From: a virus
DNA: 57,160 nt
Virus record (IMG/VR): IMGVR_UViG_3300022843_000014
Coordinates: 1 to 57,160 of that record
Strand: one strand, 5' to 3'
This document shows positions 35,038-44,310 of this stretch, one piece after another. A program made the position numbers and the translations under genes. Each line of letters begins with the position of its first letter. Position 1 is the stretch's first letter. The notes beneath the pieces are model-generated. The model did not search any database, was not told where the DNA came from, and saw only the letters and a list, made by a program, of their open reading frames with translations.

Positions 35038-36078
35038 ATGAATAATAAAGAAATATTTAAACTCCTGGGTGACATTCAGGAAGATCAGGAAATCCTAACC
35101 CCTAACAGACATGAAAGGGTACTAATTTTGGATGGCTTAAACCTGTTCTTCCGAAATTTTGCTATGATGAATATGATAAATCCCGATGGTGTTCATATAG
35201 GGGGTTTAGGTGGTTTCTTTCGTTCTTTGGGGGCTATGATTAAGCAAACAAACCCCACTTCTGTTTATGTAGTATTCGATGGGGTAGGTTCAACTGTTAA
35301 TAGAAAGAATCTACTCTCCGAATACAAGGGAACAAGAAACATACAAAGAATTACTAATTGGGAGATTTTTGACAATATTGAAGAAGAGCATGATTCCAAA
35401 ATAGACCAAATTGTGCGCATAATACAGTATTTAAAATTATTACCCATAAAAACAACCATACTTGATAAGGTTGAAGCTGATGATGTAATAGCTGTGTTAG
35501 CTGAAAAATTAGTTGAGAAATATAATTCTACATGCTTTATAGTATCTAGTGATAAAGATTTTCTACAACTAGTAACAAATAAAATCATTGTATACAGCCC
35601 AATAGAAAAAGTATATTATACTCCCGAAGCTGTAGAAAAGAAATTTGGATTACTACCCTCTAATTTTATTTTATATAAAACCTTACTAGGAGATAGTTCG
35701 GATAATGTAAGAGGTATTAAGGGTTTGGGTGCTAAAGGAATATTTAAAAAATTCCCGGAGTTGATAACTCAAAAATTAACCCTAGACGATATTTTTGATA
35801 TATGTGCTACTAAATTTAAAGAACATATTATATATTCTCGCATAATCCAAGAAAAATCACGAATAGAAATTAATTATAAAGTTATGGACTTAAGTATTCC
35901 TTTAATTGATGATAAAGGTAAAAAACATGTTAGTGACTTAATAGATGATGACTTGCCTGATCTAAATTCTGAAATGTTTATTTCACTATACAATGAAGAT
36001 AGATTAGGAGGAATGATTAGAAATGTAGATATGTGGTTAAAAGATATATTTTCAAAGTTTCCAATCTATAAAAAATAG
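35038..36078 (+). CDS. rnh: 5'-3' exonuclease / RNase H (T4 Rnh-like)
   Basis: A 346-residue FEN-type nuclease that removes RNA primers and flaps. Metal-binding motifs are seen in order: VLILDGLNLFFRNF, VYVVFDGVG, VEADDVIAVLA, VSSDKDFLQL and LGDSSDNVRGIKGLGAKG (helix-hairpin-helix). I chose the ATG at 35038, 10 bases after the UvsX stop; the open frame extends to a TTG at 35008, which would overlap UvsX and add ten residues without family support. T4 Rnh has 305 residues. Confidence 0.9.
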   Translation: MNNKEIFKLLGDIQEDQEILTPNRHERVLILDGLNLFFRNFAMMNMINPDGVHIGGLGGFFRSLGAMIKQTNPTSVYVVFDGVGSTVNRKNLLSEYKGTRNIQRITNWEIFDNIEEEHDSKIDQIVRIIQYLKLLPIKTTILDKVEADDVIAVLAEKLVEKYNSTCFIVSSDKDFLQLVTNKIIVYSPIEKVYYTPEAVEKKFGLLPSNFILYKTLLGDSSDNVRGIKGLGAKGIFKKFPELITQKLTLDDIFDICATKFKEHIIYSRIIQEKSRIEINYKVMDLSIPLIDDKGKKHVSDLIDDDLPDLNSEMFISLYNEDRLGGMIRNVDMWLKDIFSKFPIYKK

Positions 36079-36081
36079 TGG

Positions 36082-36115
36082 CTTGGAGTCATAAAGAGCA
36101 AGTCGTATATTCGAC
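36082..36115 (+). promoter_or_regulatory. Host-type promoter before the helicase gene
   Basis: CTTGG at 36082 lies 20 bases before GTCGTATATTCGAC (36102-36115), which is itself an imperfect palindrome. The helicase starts at 36151. Confidence 0.55.
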
Positions 36116-36150
36116 ACAAATGGGTTATAAACTTTTAAATAGAAATTAAA

Positions 36151-37539
36151 TTGACTTTACATACGCTAAACCAATATGGAACTGACTTTCAAATAAAGGC
36201 AATTTCATCACTCTTAACACATAAAGAATTTTTAATCAACATACATGACATAATTAGTCCTGATTACTTTGAAAATAGTGCCCACAAATGGATAATAAAA
36301 GAAATACTAAAATATTACGAACGTTACCACACTACACCTAATCTTGAGACTCTAAAGATTGAATTAAAAAAAGTAGATAACGAAGTATTACAAATTTCCT
36401 TAAAAGAACAACTTAAACAAGCATATGTAGCTTCTGATGATGATTTAGTATATATTCAGGAAGAGTTTACTAATTTTTGTAAAAATCAACAATTAAAAAG
36501 AGCTTTAATGACATCAGTTGACCTATTGAAGGCAGGTGACTTCGAGGCAATAAGAATGTTGGTAGATAATGCCCTTAAAGCTGGACAGGATAAAAACTTA
36601 GGGCACGAGTATCTTAAGGATCTTGAGGATCGTTATAGAGTAGATACTAGAAAAGTAATAGCTACTCCTTGGCCTTTAATTAATAATCTTTTACAAGGAG
36701 GGTTAGGGAATGGTGATTTTGGTCTTATATTTGGTAACCCAGGTGGGGGAAAATCATGGTCGTTGGTGGCAATAGGAGGACATGCTGTAAGATGTGGTTA
36801 TACTGTCTTACATTATACTCTTGAACTTGGAGAAGATTACGTTGGTAAAAGATACGATGCTTATTTTACGGGAATAGATGTTAGTGATAGCGTAAGATTA
36901 AAACCAAAAGCTCAGGAAATAATACCACAACTCCCAGGTCAACTTATAATTAAAGAATACCCTACAGGGAGAGCAACTGTATCAACTATTGAATCCCACA
37001 TTAAAAAATGTGAGGGTATGGGTATAAAAGCAGATCTAATTATTATAGACTATGTTGACCTTCTTTCATCAAAAAGACAAAATCGTGAACGTAAAGATGA
37101 AATTGATGATATTTATATTAGTACTAAGGGTTTAGCTAAGCAACTTAATATCCCAGTATGGTCAGTATCACAGGTTAATCGTGCGGGTGCAAATGATGAT
37201 ATTATTGAAGGAGATAAGGCAGCAGGTTCTTATGATAAACTAATGATTACTGATTTTTGTATGTCTTTATCTCGCAAAAAAGAAGATAAAGTAAATGGTA
37301 CTGGAAGGTTTCACGTTATGAAAAACCGCTATGGTCCTGATGGTTTAACTTATGGGGTAGATGCAGACACCAGTACAGGACATTTTGAGGTATCTGAAAA
37401 GTATTCGTCAACAGGTGAAAACGAAGATAAGACATGGTCACCTAGTACTAAGTCTAATAGCTTGGATACTACAGATTTTCAAACAAAGAAAAAATTAGCA
37501 GAAAAATATAGTTCTGCTTTTTTTAACATAGATAGTTAA
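36151..37539 (+). CDS. 41: Replicative DNA helicase (gp41/DnaB-like), TTG start
   Basis: A 462-residue DnaB-family helicase that moves 5'-3' on the lagging strand with the primase. The N-terminal domain begins LHTLNQYGTDFQIKAISSLL, the RecA-like core has Walker A GNPGGGKSW near residue 197 and Walker B LIIIDYVDLL near 300, followed by VWSVSQVNRAG. No ATG fits; the frame opens with TTG at 36151, and residues right after it look like a family N-terminus. A weak start may limit its synthesis. The size matches T4 gp41 (475). Confidence 0.92.
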   Translation: MTLHTLNQYGTDFQIKAISSLLTHKEFLINIHDIISPDYFENSAHKWIIKEILKYYERYHTTPNLETLKIELKKVDNEVLQISLKEQLKQAYVASDDDLVYIQEEFTNFCKNQQLKRALMTSVDLLKAGDFEAIRMLVDNALKAGQDKNLGHEYLKDLEDRYRVDTRKVIATPWPLINNLLQGGLGNGDFGLIFGNPGGGKSWSLVAIGGHAVRCGYTVLHYTLELGEDYVGKRYDAYFTGIDVSDSVRLKPKAQEIIPQLPGQLIIKEYPTGRATVSTIESHIKKCEGMGIKADLIIIDYVDLLSSKRQNRERKDEIDDIYISTKGLAKQLNIPVWSVSQVNRAGANDDIIEGDKAAGSYDKLMITDFCMSLSRKKEDKVNGTGRFHVMKNRYGPDGLTYGVDADTSTGHFEVSEKYSSTGENEDKTWSPSTKSNSLDTTDFQTKKKLAEKYSSAFFNIDS

Positions 37540-37573
37540 ATAAATAATTTATAAATTAAAAACCAAAAAAAGA

Positions 37574-38560
37574 ATGAAAGAATTAAACGGATTTATTGAA
37601 CCCCTTTTAGAAGAAAATCCAAACCGATTTGTAATCTTCCCTATTCAACATGATGATATCTGGGATATGTATAAAGATCAACAAGCTAGTATTTGGTCGG
37701 CCGAGGAGATAGACTTAAGTTCAGATATTGATGATTGGGAAAATAAATTGAATGATGATGAACGTTATTTTATAAAGCATATTCTTGCTTTTTTTGCAGC
37801 ATCAGACGGAATTGTAAATGAAAATCTTGCGGAGAATTTCGTGAACGAAGTACAATATTCTGAAGCAAAATTTTTCTATGGTTTCCAAATCATGATGGAA
37901 AACATTCATTCTGAAACCTACTCTTTATTAATAGACACCTACGTTAAGGATAATAAAGAAAAAGACCAGTTGTTTAAAGCAATTGAACACTTTCCGGCTA
38001 TAAAGAAAAAAGCAGACTGGGCCATGAAGTGGATCGATAGCCCTTCTTTTGCAGAGCGCTTAATAGCGTTTGCAGCCGTAGAAGGTATTTTCTTTTCAGG
38101 AAGTTTCTGTTCTATCTTTTGGTTAAAAAATAGAGGATTATTGCCTGGGTTAACTTTTTCCAATGAGTTAATATCCCGAGATGAAGGTTTACATTGTGAT
38201 TTCGCAGTTCACTTACATAATAATCATTTAGTGAATAAAGTTCCTAAAGATCGTATCCGGGAAATAATATTATCAGCTTTAGAAATAGAAAAAGTATTTA
38301 TAATAGAATCTCTACCAGCTAGTTTAATTGGGATGAATTCAGGATTAATGACTCAATACTTAGAATACGTAACTGATAGATTGTTAATGGAATTAGGAGT
38401 AGAAGCGGAATTTAATGTTTCTCAACCTTTTAAATTTATGGAAATGATAGCACTAGAGGGACAAACTAATTTCTTTGAAAAGAGAGTAGCTGAATACCAA
38501 AAAGCAGGTGTTAAAGATGGGGAAGTAAGAGGAAATTTAGACTTTGACGCTGAGTTTTAA
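37574..38560 (+). CDS. nrdB: Ribonucleotide reductase class Ia, small subunit (NrdB)
   Basis: A 328-residue ferritin-like radical-generating subunit that supports deoxynucleotide supply. Metal ligands are seen in [29 protein letters not shown] and [12 protein letters not shown]. The C-terminal [12 protein letters not shown] is typical of the tail that docks to the large subunit. It begins [19 protein letters not shown] and overlaps nothing; the large-subunit gene starts 16 bases after its stop, so the two are cotranscribed. Confidence 0.95.
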   Translation: MKELNGFIEPLLEENPNRFVIFPIQHDDIWDMYKDQQASIWSAEEIDLSSDIDDWENKLNDDERYFIKHILAFFAASDGIVNENLAENFVNEVQYSEAKFFYGFQIMMENIHSETYSLLIDTYVKDNKEKDQLFKAIEHFPAIKKKADWAMKWIDSPSFAERLIAFAAVEGIFFSGSFCSIFWLKNRGLLPGLTFSNELISRDEGLHCDFAVHLHNNHLVNKVPKDRIREIILSALEIEKVFIIESLPASLIGMNSGLMTQYLEYVTDRLLMELGVEAEFNVSQPFKFMEMIALEGQTNFFEKRVAEYQKAGVKDGEVRGNLDFDAEF

Positions 38561-38576
38561 AAATAATAATCAATAT

Positions 38577-40934
38577 ATGCAACAATCTAAGATTAAAAAA
38601 AGAAATGGTAGTTTAGTAAATATAGACTTTAAAAAAATACAAACTAGAATTACTTTAGCAGGAAAGGGACTAAAAGTAGATCCTTTAGAAATATCAATGA
38701 AAGTAATCCAGGGAGTATACGATGGAGTAACAACAACAATATTAGATCAACTAGCGGCTGACACCGCTGCTAGTTATGTTTTAGATCACCCAGATTACAG
38801 TAAATTAGCGGGGGAAATTGCTATTTCATCATTACATAAAGAAACAACAGGTAGTTTTACTAAAGTGTTTGAGAAAATGGATAGTGAAAACCTATTAGAT
38901 CCCTTATATAAAGAAAAATGCTTAAGTTATGGTCTAGATAAAATTTCTAAGATAATTGATTATCAAAAAGATTTTAAATTAGAATATTTTGGTTTTAAAA
39001 CTTTAGAAAGATCATATCTTGTTAGAATTAAAAAAGTTATTCTAGAACGCCCACAAGACATGTATATGCGAGAAGCAATTACAGTTACAAGGTCATTTAA
39101 AGATGCTGTTGAAACCTATGATATCTTATCTAATTGGGGGTACACTCATGCTACTCCTACAATGTTTAATTCGGGTTTAAAAAATCAACAACTAGCTTCT
39201 TGTTTTTTAATCAATAACAAAGGGGATAGTAAAGATGGTTTACTAGATACTCTAAAAGACGTATCTATTATATCATCTGGTGCAGGTGGTTTAGGAATTT
39301 CTATATCAGGTGTAAGAGCTGCGGGTTCTGATATTCATTCTTCGGGAGGTCACAGTAATGGTTTAATGCCTATGTTAAGAACATATAACGAATCCGCTAG
39401 GTGGTGGGATCAAGGGGGAGGAAAGCGTAAAGGTTCTTTTGCAATGTATCTAGAACCTTGGCACTCTGATATTATGACTTTACTTGATATTAGAAAAAAC
39501 CACGGAGCAGAAGACTTAAGAGCAAGAGACTTATTCCCAGCTTTATGGATTCCAGATTTATTTATGGAAAGAGTAAATAATAATGGTACTTGGTGTTTAA
39601 CTTGCCCTAATGAACAATTAATTAATGGTTTTACTCGACTTGATGAAATACATAGTGAAGAATTTAATATTGAATACCATAAAATTGAGCAAGCCGTAAC
39701 AAATGGTTTAATGCACGGAAAAATTATCAAGGCACAAGACATTTGGACTAAGATAATTGAATCCCAAATTGAAACAGGAACCCCTTATATGCTATATAAA
39801 GATGCTGCCAATAATAAATCAAATCAGAAAAATTTAGGTACTATCAAATCTTCTAATTTATGCACCGAAATAATAGAATACTCAGCCCCCGATGAACAGG
39901 CGGTATGTAATTTAGCTTCTATTAATTTAACAGTACTTATTAAGGATGGTGAAGTAGATTACGATCAACTGTATAAAGTAACTAAATTAGTAACTAAAAA
40001 CTTAAATACGGTTATCGATGTTTCTACATACCCCACTAAAGAAACTGAATATAGTAACTTAAAAAATAGACCAATTGGTTTAGGAGTACAGGGTTTAGCA
40101 GATTTATTTGCTCAATTGAAACTTCCGTTTACTTCTATCCCCGCTAAGGAAATAAATAGTAATATCTTTGAAGTAATGTATAAAGCAGCACTTGACGCAT
40201 CTGTAGAGGAGGCAATTAAATTTGGTAGCTATAATTCATTCCCTGGTTCTCCTGCTAGTGAAGGAATACTACAATTCGATATGTGGGAAGTTAAACCTAA
40301 ATTTTTTAGTGAAGCTAAATGGAATATTACAAGAGAAAGAATTAAAAAACACGGTCTACGTAACTCACTGTTTTTAGCTCCTATGCCTACAGCATCAACG
40401 GCTCAAATTATGGGTAATAATGAAGCCTTTGAACCCTTTAAAAATAACATGTTCGTTAGAAGGGTGCTATCAGGGGAATTTAATGTGGTAAATAAATATC
40501 TAGTTGCTGACTTGGAAAAAGAAGGGTTATGGGGTACTGAGATTAAAAATAAGATAATTAGTGATGATGGTTCTATCCAAAACATACCTGAAATACCTGT
40601 TTTTATAAAGGAATTATATCCTACCATATGGGAAGTTAGTATGAAGGATATTATAGATATGGCAGCGGATAGAGGTGCTTTTATAGATCAATCTCAAAGC
40701 ATGAATCTATGGTTAAAAAACCCTACATTTAATAAGATATCAAGTATGCATTTTTATGGGTGGAGAAAAGGGTTAAAAACAGGTATGTACTATCTAAGGA
40801 CAAAATCCGCAGTAGGGGCAATTAAAACTTTAGGTATATCAGCACCCCCTACACCAATAACAACCGAAGATTTTCGTAAAATGGTAGAATTATCTAAATC
40901 ATCACCTGAAGATTGTGAAATGTGTGGGTCTTAA
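38577..40934 (+). CDS. nrdA: Ribonucleotide reductase class Ia, large subunit (NrdA)
   Basis: A 785-residue catalytic subunit with an N-terminal ATP-cone (KIKKRNGSLVNIDFKKIQTR), the active-site region ATPTMFNSGLKNQQLASCFL, NLCTEIIEYSAPDEQAVCNL, and PMPTASTAQIMGNNEAFEP. The C-terminal CEMCGS supplies the CxxC pair that passes electrons to the active site. I chose ATG 38577; the open frame extends to a TTG at 38544 that would overlap NrdB and has no family support. Confidence 0.95.
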   Translation: MQQSKIKKRNGSLVNIDFKKIQTRITLAGKGLKVDPLEISMKVIQGVYDGVTTTILDQLAADTAASYVLDHPDYSKLAGEIAISSLHKETTGSFTKVFEKMDSENLLDPLYKEKCLSYGLDKISKIIDYQKDFKLEYFGFKTLERSYLVRIKKVILERPQDMYMREAITVTRSFKDAVETYDILSNWGYTHATPTMFNSGLKNQQLASCFLINNKGDSKDGLLDTLKDVSIISSGAGGLGISISGVRAAGSDIHSSGGHSNGLMPMLRTYNESARWWDQGGGKRKGSFAMYLEPWHSDIMTLLDIRKNHGAEDLRARDLFPALWIPDLFMERVNNNGTWCLTCPNEQLINGFTRLDEIHSEEFNIEYHKIEQAVTNGLMHGKIIKAQDIWTKIIESQIETGTPYMLYKDAANNKSNQKNLGTIKSSNLCTEIIEYSAPDEQAVCNLASINLTVLIKDGEVDYDQLYKVTKLVTKNLNTVIDVSTYPTKETEYSNLKNRPIGLGVQGLADLFAQLKLPFTSIPAKEINSNIFEVMYKAALDASVEEAIKFGSYNSFPGSPASEGILQFDMWEVKPKFFSEAKWNITRERIKKHGLRNSLFLAPMPTASTAQIMGNNEAFEPFKNNMFVRRVLSGEFNVVNKYLVADLEKEGLWGTEIKNKIISDDGSIQNIPEIPVFIKELYPTIWEVSMKDIIDMAADRGAFIDQSQSMNLWLKNPTFNKISSMHFYGWRKGLKTGMYYLRTKSAVGAIKTLGISAPPTPITTEDFRKMVELSKSSPEDCEMCGS

Positions 40935-40956
40935 TTTGTAACATAAAACATAAAGT

Positions 40957-41133
40957 ATGAAGTTTAAAGTAGGTGATAAAGTTAAATTTAAGTTCTTAAG
41001 CATACCTACAATTGGTATTATTGATCATATTCGCCCCTTAGCTTATGGGGCGGATCATAGTTTATGGTATTTTATTAATGATGGGGCTCATAGATATCCT
41101 ATTAGATTAAAGGACATACAAGAAAAAATATAA
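40957..41133 (+). CDS. Small basic protein, SH3/KOW-like
   Basis: A 58-residue protein beginning MKFKVGDKVKFKFLSIPTIG and ending PIRLKDIQEKI. The pattern, VGDKVKF at the start followed by a beta-rich middle containing WYFI, is that of small SH3-like or KOW-like barrels. It lies 23 bases after NrdA and before the late promoter of the lysis cassette. Nothing in the sequence shows a specific function. Codon use and spacing support a real gene. Confidence 0.55.
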   Translation: MKFKVGDKVKFKFLSIPTIGIIDHIRPLAYGADHSLWYFINDGAHRYPIRLKDIQEKI

Positions 41134-41154
41134 CACCCAAGAATATTTTACACA

Positions 41155-41163
41155 TATATATAA
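41155..41163 (+). promoter_or_regulatory. Late-type promoter motif for the lysis cassette
   Basis: TATATATAA followed by TAAAC lies 32 bases before the start at 41187. Confidence 0.5.
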
Positions 41164-41186
41164 TAAACAATTAAAATAAAATAAAT

Positions 41187-41411
41187 ATGATAACAACAGA
41201 ACAAGGGAAAAAACCTAAATTTTTGAAGAGAATTTTTGACTCTATTAAGTCTTGGATAGTAGGTAACGGGATAGAAGGATTTTTAGGATTAATCCTAGGA
41301 TTGGTTCTTCTATCATTTAATATCAAAGTATATGCTGGAGTAGCATTTGGAGTATTTGCAACCCGTAACTGGGATTTATTTAAAAAAGCAGTTAGAGGAC
41401 TATTCAAATAG
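41187..41411 (+). CDS. Small membrane protein, lysis-region
   Basis: A 74-residue protein with a basic N-terminus (TEQGKKPKFLKRIF), one long or two short membrane segments between residues 29 and 58 (GIEGFLGLILGLVLLSFNIK and VYAGVAFGVFA), and a basic end. It is the first gene of the lysis block and is followed by a terminator. A holin, antiholin or other membrane role is possible; the sequence alone does not decide. Confidence 0.6.
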   Translation: MITTEQGKKPKFLKRIFDSIKSWIVGNGIEGFLGLILGLVLLSFNIKVYAGVAFGVFATRNWDLFKKAVRGLFK

Positions 41412-41438
41412 TAAAAAATAAAACAATCTTTATAACAG

Positions 41439-41464
41439 AAAGGATGCATTAGCATCCTTTTTTT
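41439..41464 (+). terminator. Rho-independent terminator
   Basis: AAAGGATGC (41439-41447), loop ATTA, GCATCCTTT (41452-41460), then a T run. It separates the first small membrane gene from the holin gene. Confidence 0.9.
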
Positions 41465-41466
41465 AA

Positions 41467-41475
41467 TATGTATGA
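41467..41475 (+). promoter_or_regulatory. Late-type promoter motif, variant
   Basis: TATGTATGA directly follows the terminator and lies 45 bases before the holin start. Confidence 0.4.
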
Positions 41476-41511
41476 TTAAACAAGTTATAGTTATTATTAA
41501 TAGTTACCAAT

Positions 41512-41940
41512 ATGGTTAAATCAAAGTATATGAAAATAGTATTAGCTAGCTCTATGGTGATAGGGTTTATTGTCTCTTATTTCTTAAACATTACAATGGT
41601 TAATGCCGAACAATATATAGCAGTAGTAGCAGTAGTGATTATAGATGGTATATTTGGTATAATCTCGGGAATTAAACGTGAAGGGTTCAAAACATATAAA
41701 GCGATAAAAATACTGACATCACTTTTTGCATGGGTATTAATTCTAACTTCTATATTAATGGTAGAAAAAGGATTTCCGGGTACTAGTTGGTTAAGTGAAA
41801 CTATTATAGCTCCTTTTATCATATTCCAAATAATATCCGCTCTTAAGAATGCATCAATGGCTGGATTTATTCATAACGATTTACTAAATATTATTTTAGA
41901 TAAATTAGATAATCATAAAGGACAAAGAATTTTAAAATAA
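41512..41940 (+). CDS. Holin (phage_holin_4-like)
   Basis: A 142-residue integral membrane protein with four hydrophobic segments (about 8-26, 33-52, 66-82 and 96-112). The text IIDGIFGIISGIKREGF with a following K-rich loop, and ETIIAPFIIFQIISALKNAS, resembles the toxin-secretion/phage lysis holin family 4 common in Gram-positive and Bacteroidetes phages. It would permit endolysin release at the set time. The endolysin gene follows two genes later, which supports the call. Confidence 0.7.
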   Translation: MVKSKYMKIVLASSMVIGFIVSYFLNITMVNAEQYIAVVAVVIIDGIFGIISGIKREGFKTYKAIKILTSLFAWVLILTSILMVEKGFPGTSWLSETIIAPFIIFQIISALKNASMAGFIHNDLLNIILDKLDNHKGQRILK

Positions 41941-41955
41941 ATAAGTTATTTAAAT

Positions 41956-42219
41956 ATGTTATACCTGTTAAACCAATTAAAATGTAGATGGATGGCTTTT
42001 AAAGATATATTTAAAGATAGTAATGACCTGAATGAGAAAACTATTGTAGGCTTTGCTTGTTTTACAGTAATGGTTATATTTGCAACAGCAGATATAATCT
42101 CAGGATTTTTTGGTAGAGATCTAGTTATAAACGAATTTATTTATAACTCCTTTGTTATTATAACTCTAGGGTCCTTTGGTATTGCCGAAATAGGCAAAAT
42201 ATTTAGCAAAAAAGAATAA
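41956..42219 (+). CDS. Two-segment membrane protein of the lysis cassette
   Basis: An 87-residue protein with two membrane segments, about 28-48 (TIVGFACFTVMVIFATADII) and 60-80 (FIYNSFVIITLGSFGIAEIG), and a cytoplasmic-type basic end KIFSKKE. It stands between the holin and endolysin genes, so a second holin, pinholin or antiholin is likely. Specific function is not shown by the sequence. Confidence 0.65.
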   Translation: MLYLLNQLKCRWMAFKDIFKDSNDLNEKTIVGFACFTVMVIFATADIISGFFGRDLVINEFIYNSFVIITLGSFGIAEIGKIFSKKE

Positions 42220-42238
42220 AGTACCAAAATAAAAGAAT

Positions 42239-42853
42239 ATGAGTTTAAAAAATTTACAGAGTAAGATTGGAACAACCAATGACGGAGTATTTGGTCCTGG
42301 CACAATGAAAAAAGCTATGGAGTTTTATAAATTCACTCCGGTAAGAGCAGCCCATTTCTTTGCCCAAACATCACATGAAACAGGCAATTTCAGATTATTT
42401 ACAGAAAATTTAAACTATAGTGCTAAAGGATTACAGAGCACATTTAAAAAGTATTTTCCTACTTTAGAGAAGGCACTACTTTACCAAAGAAAACCTCAAC
42501 AAATAGCAAACTTAGTATATGCATCTAGAATGTCCAACGGGAATGAGGCATCAGGAGATGGATGGAAATTTAGAGGAAGAGGAGCCTTGCAAACCACAGG
42601 TAAAGCAAATTATCAAGCTTTATCTAATTATTTAAAAAACCCCGAGATAATGGTTAATCCCGACTTAGTTGAGTCTGAATTTGCATTTGAATCAGCAATA
42701 TTCTTTTTTGATAAGAATAAACTTTGGTCTATTTGTGATGAAGGGATATCAGATAATACTATCTTAAAAATATCCAAACGCATTAATGGGGGAACAAATG
42801 GGTTAGAGGATAGAATTAAAAAAACCAAACAATATTTCAATTTTATAAAATAA
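42239..42853 (+). CDS. Endolysin, GH19 chitinase/lysozyme-like
   Basis: A 204-residue glycoside hydrolase family 19-type domain. The catalytic Glu lies in FFAQTSHETGNFRL near residue 45, and WKFRGRGALQTTGKANYQ (about 109-126) is the family's substrate-binding segment. No signal peptide is present, so release needs the holin. In phages this fold cuts the peptidoglycan glycan strand. It is the last gene of the lysis cassette. Confidence 0.9.
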   Translation: MSLKNLQSKIGTTNDGVFGPGTMKKAMEFYKFTPVRAAHFFAQTSHETGNFRLFTENLNYSAKGLQSTFKKYFPTLEKALLYQRKPQQIANLVYASRMSNGNEASGDGWKFRGRGALQTTGKANYQALSNYLKNPEIMVNPDLVESEFAFESAIFFFDKNKLWSICDEGISDNTILKISKRINGGTNGLEDRIKKTKQYFNFIK

Positions 42854-42882
42854 CTAAATTAACTAAATAAAACAATAATAAA

Positions 42883-43170
42883 ATGGTAGAATTAATTAGA
42901 ATGAATAAATTAGCAGGTTTAATTACTGAAGAACAAGCTAGAAAAATGATGGATGTGTTAGGTACAGATCTAACAGAAGGTAAAGATTGGGCAGATTATG
43001 ATTGGGATTTTTCAGATTCAGATTCAATTGATTTTGGGAAATTTGAGGTTGATATTGCAGAATTTAAAAGGAATACTAAGGGGTTTGTTGTTGATAATAA
43101 TGGTAAAGAAAGGAAAATTGACAAAGCAACTATTAAGGATATACTTCAATCCTATAGAGAAAATAACTAA
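42883..43170 (+). CDS. Small acidic protein with duplicated C-terminal domain
   Basis: A 95-residue protein. Residues 29-95, from LTEGKDWADYDWDF onward, are nearly the same as the C-terminus of the 186-residue protein at 32454. The N-terminus MVELIRMNKLAGLITEEQAR differs and resembles short helices at the ends of other virion-region proteins (compare RMRKLAGLI of the scaffold). LITE-E gives a weak protease site. It lies after the endolysin gene and before a terminator. The function is unknown. Confidence 0.65.
   Translation: MVELIRMNKLAGLITEEQARKMMDVLGTDLTEGKDWADYDWDFSDSDSIDFGKFEVDIAEFKRNTKGFVVDNNGKERKIDKATIKDILQSYRENN
42975..43170 (+). repeat. Direct repeat copy 2, about 195 bp
   Basis: This segment is nearly identical to 32820-33014. 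Identity ends at the stop codons, so the unit is a coding domain copied without its flanks. Confidence 0.9.
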
Positions 43171-43191
43171 ATTATAATAAAAACAAAAGAT

Positions 43192-43217
43192 AGGTTGGAT
43201 AGCATCCAACCTTTTTG
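43192..43217 (+). terminator. Rho-independent terminator, overlapping a possible promoter
   Basis: AGGTTGGAT (43192-43200), loop AGC, ATCCAACCT (43204-43212), then TTTT. GTTGG within it lies 20 bases before TTTGTATATTAAAAC (43214-43228), which may be the host-type promoter of the next gene. Confidence 0.85.
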
Positions 43218-43260
43218 TATATTAAAACATAAACTGTAATTAAAAATTTAATGTATAAAT

Positions 43261-44286
43261 ATGAAAAATAAAATATTACCTTGGATAATATCCTTCGTAG
43301 CCTTAGGATTAAGTTCTACAGCGGCGTATTATAGTGTTGTAGGGTTGTCTAAACTATTTGCAGGAGTAGCAACAGCCGTAATTATTATGGCTAGTTTTCT
43401 AGAAGCCTCAAAACTAGTAATAGCCTCACTCCTTTTTCAATATTGGAAGACCATAAACAAACTATTAAGAATTTATCTAACATCCACTCTAGTAATTCTA
43501 ATCATAATAACATCCGTTGGTATTTATGGTATGCTAAGTGGAGGCTATCAACAGACTTATTCTAAGTTATCAATTGTAGAGAATCAAAAATTATTTACTC
43601 AACAAAAAATAAATTTTTATCAAACAGATATAAAAAGGTATGATACAGAAATTGAAAGAATATCTAGTAATATTAGTACTTTATCTAATGCAAAAGTTTC
43701 AACATTCCAAATACGAGACTCCAAGGTATCTGGGGGCGTTAGATCCACAATATCCACAGCTGAGATTAAAATGGCCCAAAATCGTATTATTGTTGAGGAA
43801 GAAAACCGAAAGAATATTCAAGAAAAAAGGATAGTAGCAACAGATAGCCTCCAGAAATTCCAGTTAGAAATATTAAAGCTAGATAATAATAACGACGTTG
43901 CTGGGGAACTAGGACCCCTACAGTATTTATCGGTTTTGACGGGTTACCCCATGGATAAAATTATAAATATATTACTACTTATTATAATATTTGTGTTTGA
44001 TCCTTTAGCTATATCTTTAGTAATAGCTGCAAACTTTGCTTTTAAACAAACATACCCTATAAAGGAATTAAAAATCAACTTACAGGAAGAAACTCTCCCA
44101 TCTAAAGAATTAGAAGAGTTAAAAGAACCACTACCCATTAAATCCCCATCTAATATTAATGCTAGGTATTCAAACCTTAATAATTATAATCTTACATCCC
44201 GAGATGGTAAGACCATAGATCTTCAAAATTTTATAAACCACCACACCACCCCTCCTGCTAGTAATGATGAAACTAAAACCTACTAG
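43261..44286 (+). CDS. Membrane protein with periplasmic or cytoplasmic coiled coil
   Basis: A 341-residue protein with three membrane segments near the N-terminus (about 5-25, 30-60 and 68-95), a coiled coil from about 98 to 210, and a further hydrophobic region near 238-268 (IINILLLIIIFVFDPLAISL). The C-terminal 75 residues are charged, then Asn/Thr/Pro-rich. The coiled coil between membrane segments suggests a structural or signalling role at the membrane, for example in superinfection exclusion or lysis control, but nothing identifies it. It begins a new unit after a terminator. Confidence 0.6.
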   Translation: MKNKILPWIISFVALGLSSTAAYYSVVGLSKLFAGVATAVIIMASFLEASKLVIASLLFQYWKTINKLLRIYLTSTLVILIIITSVGIYGMLSGGYQQTYSKLSIVENQKLFTQQKINFYQTDIKRYDTEIERISSNISTLSNAKVSTFQIRDSKVSGGVRSTISTAEIKMAQNRIIVEEENRKNIQEKRIVATDSLQKFQLEILKLDNNNDVAGELGPLQYLSVLTGYPMDKIINILLLIIIFVFDPLAISLVIAANFAFKQTYPIKELKINLQEETLPSKELEELKEPLPIKSPSNINARYSNLNNYNLTSRDGKTIDLQNFINHHTTPPASNDETKTY

Positions 44287-44310
44287 CTTATAAAAATCTA
44301 CCATAAAAAA

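Noticed and set aside
38544-38576. TTG extension of the NrdA gene
   Set aside because: It overlaps the NrdB gene and the ATG at 38577 begins with the expected ATP-cone.
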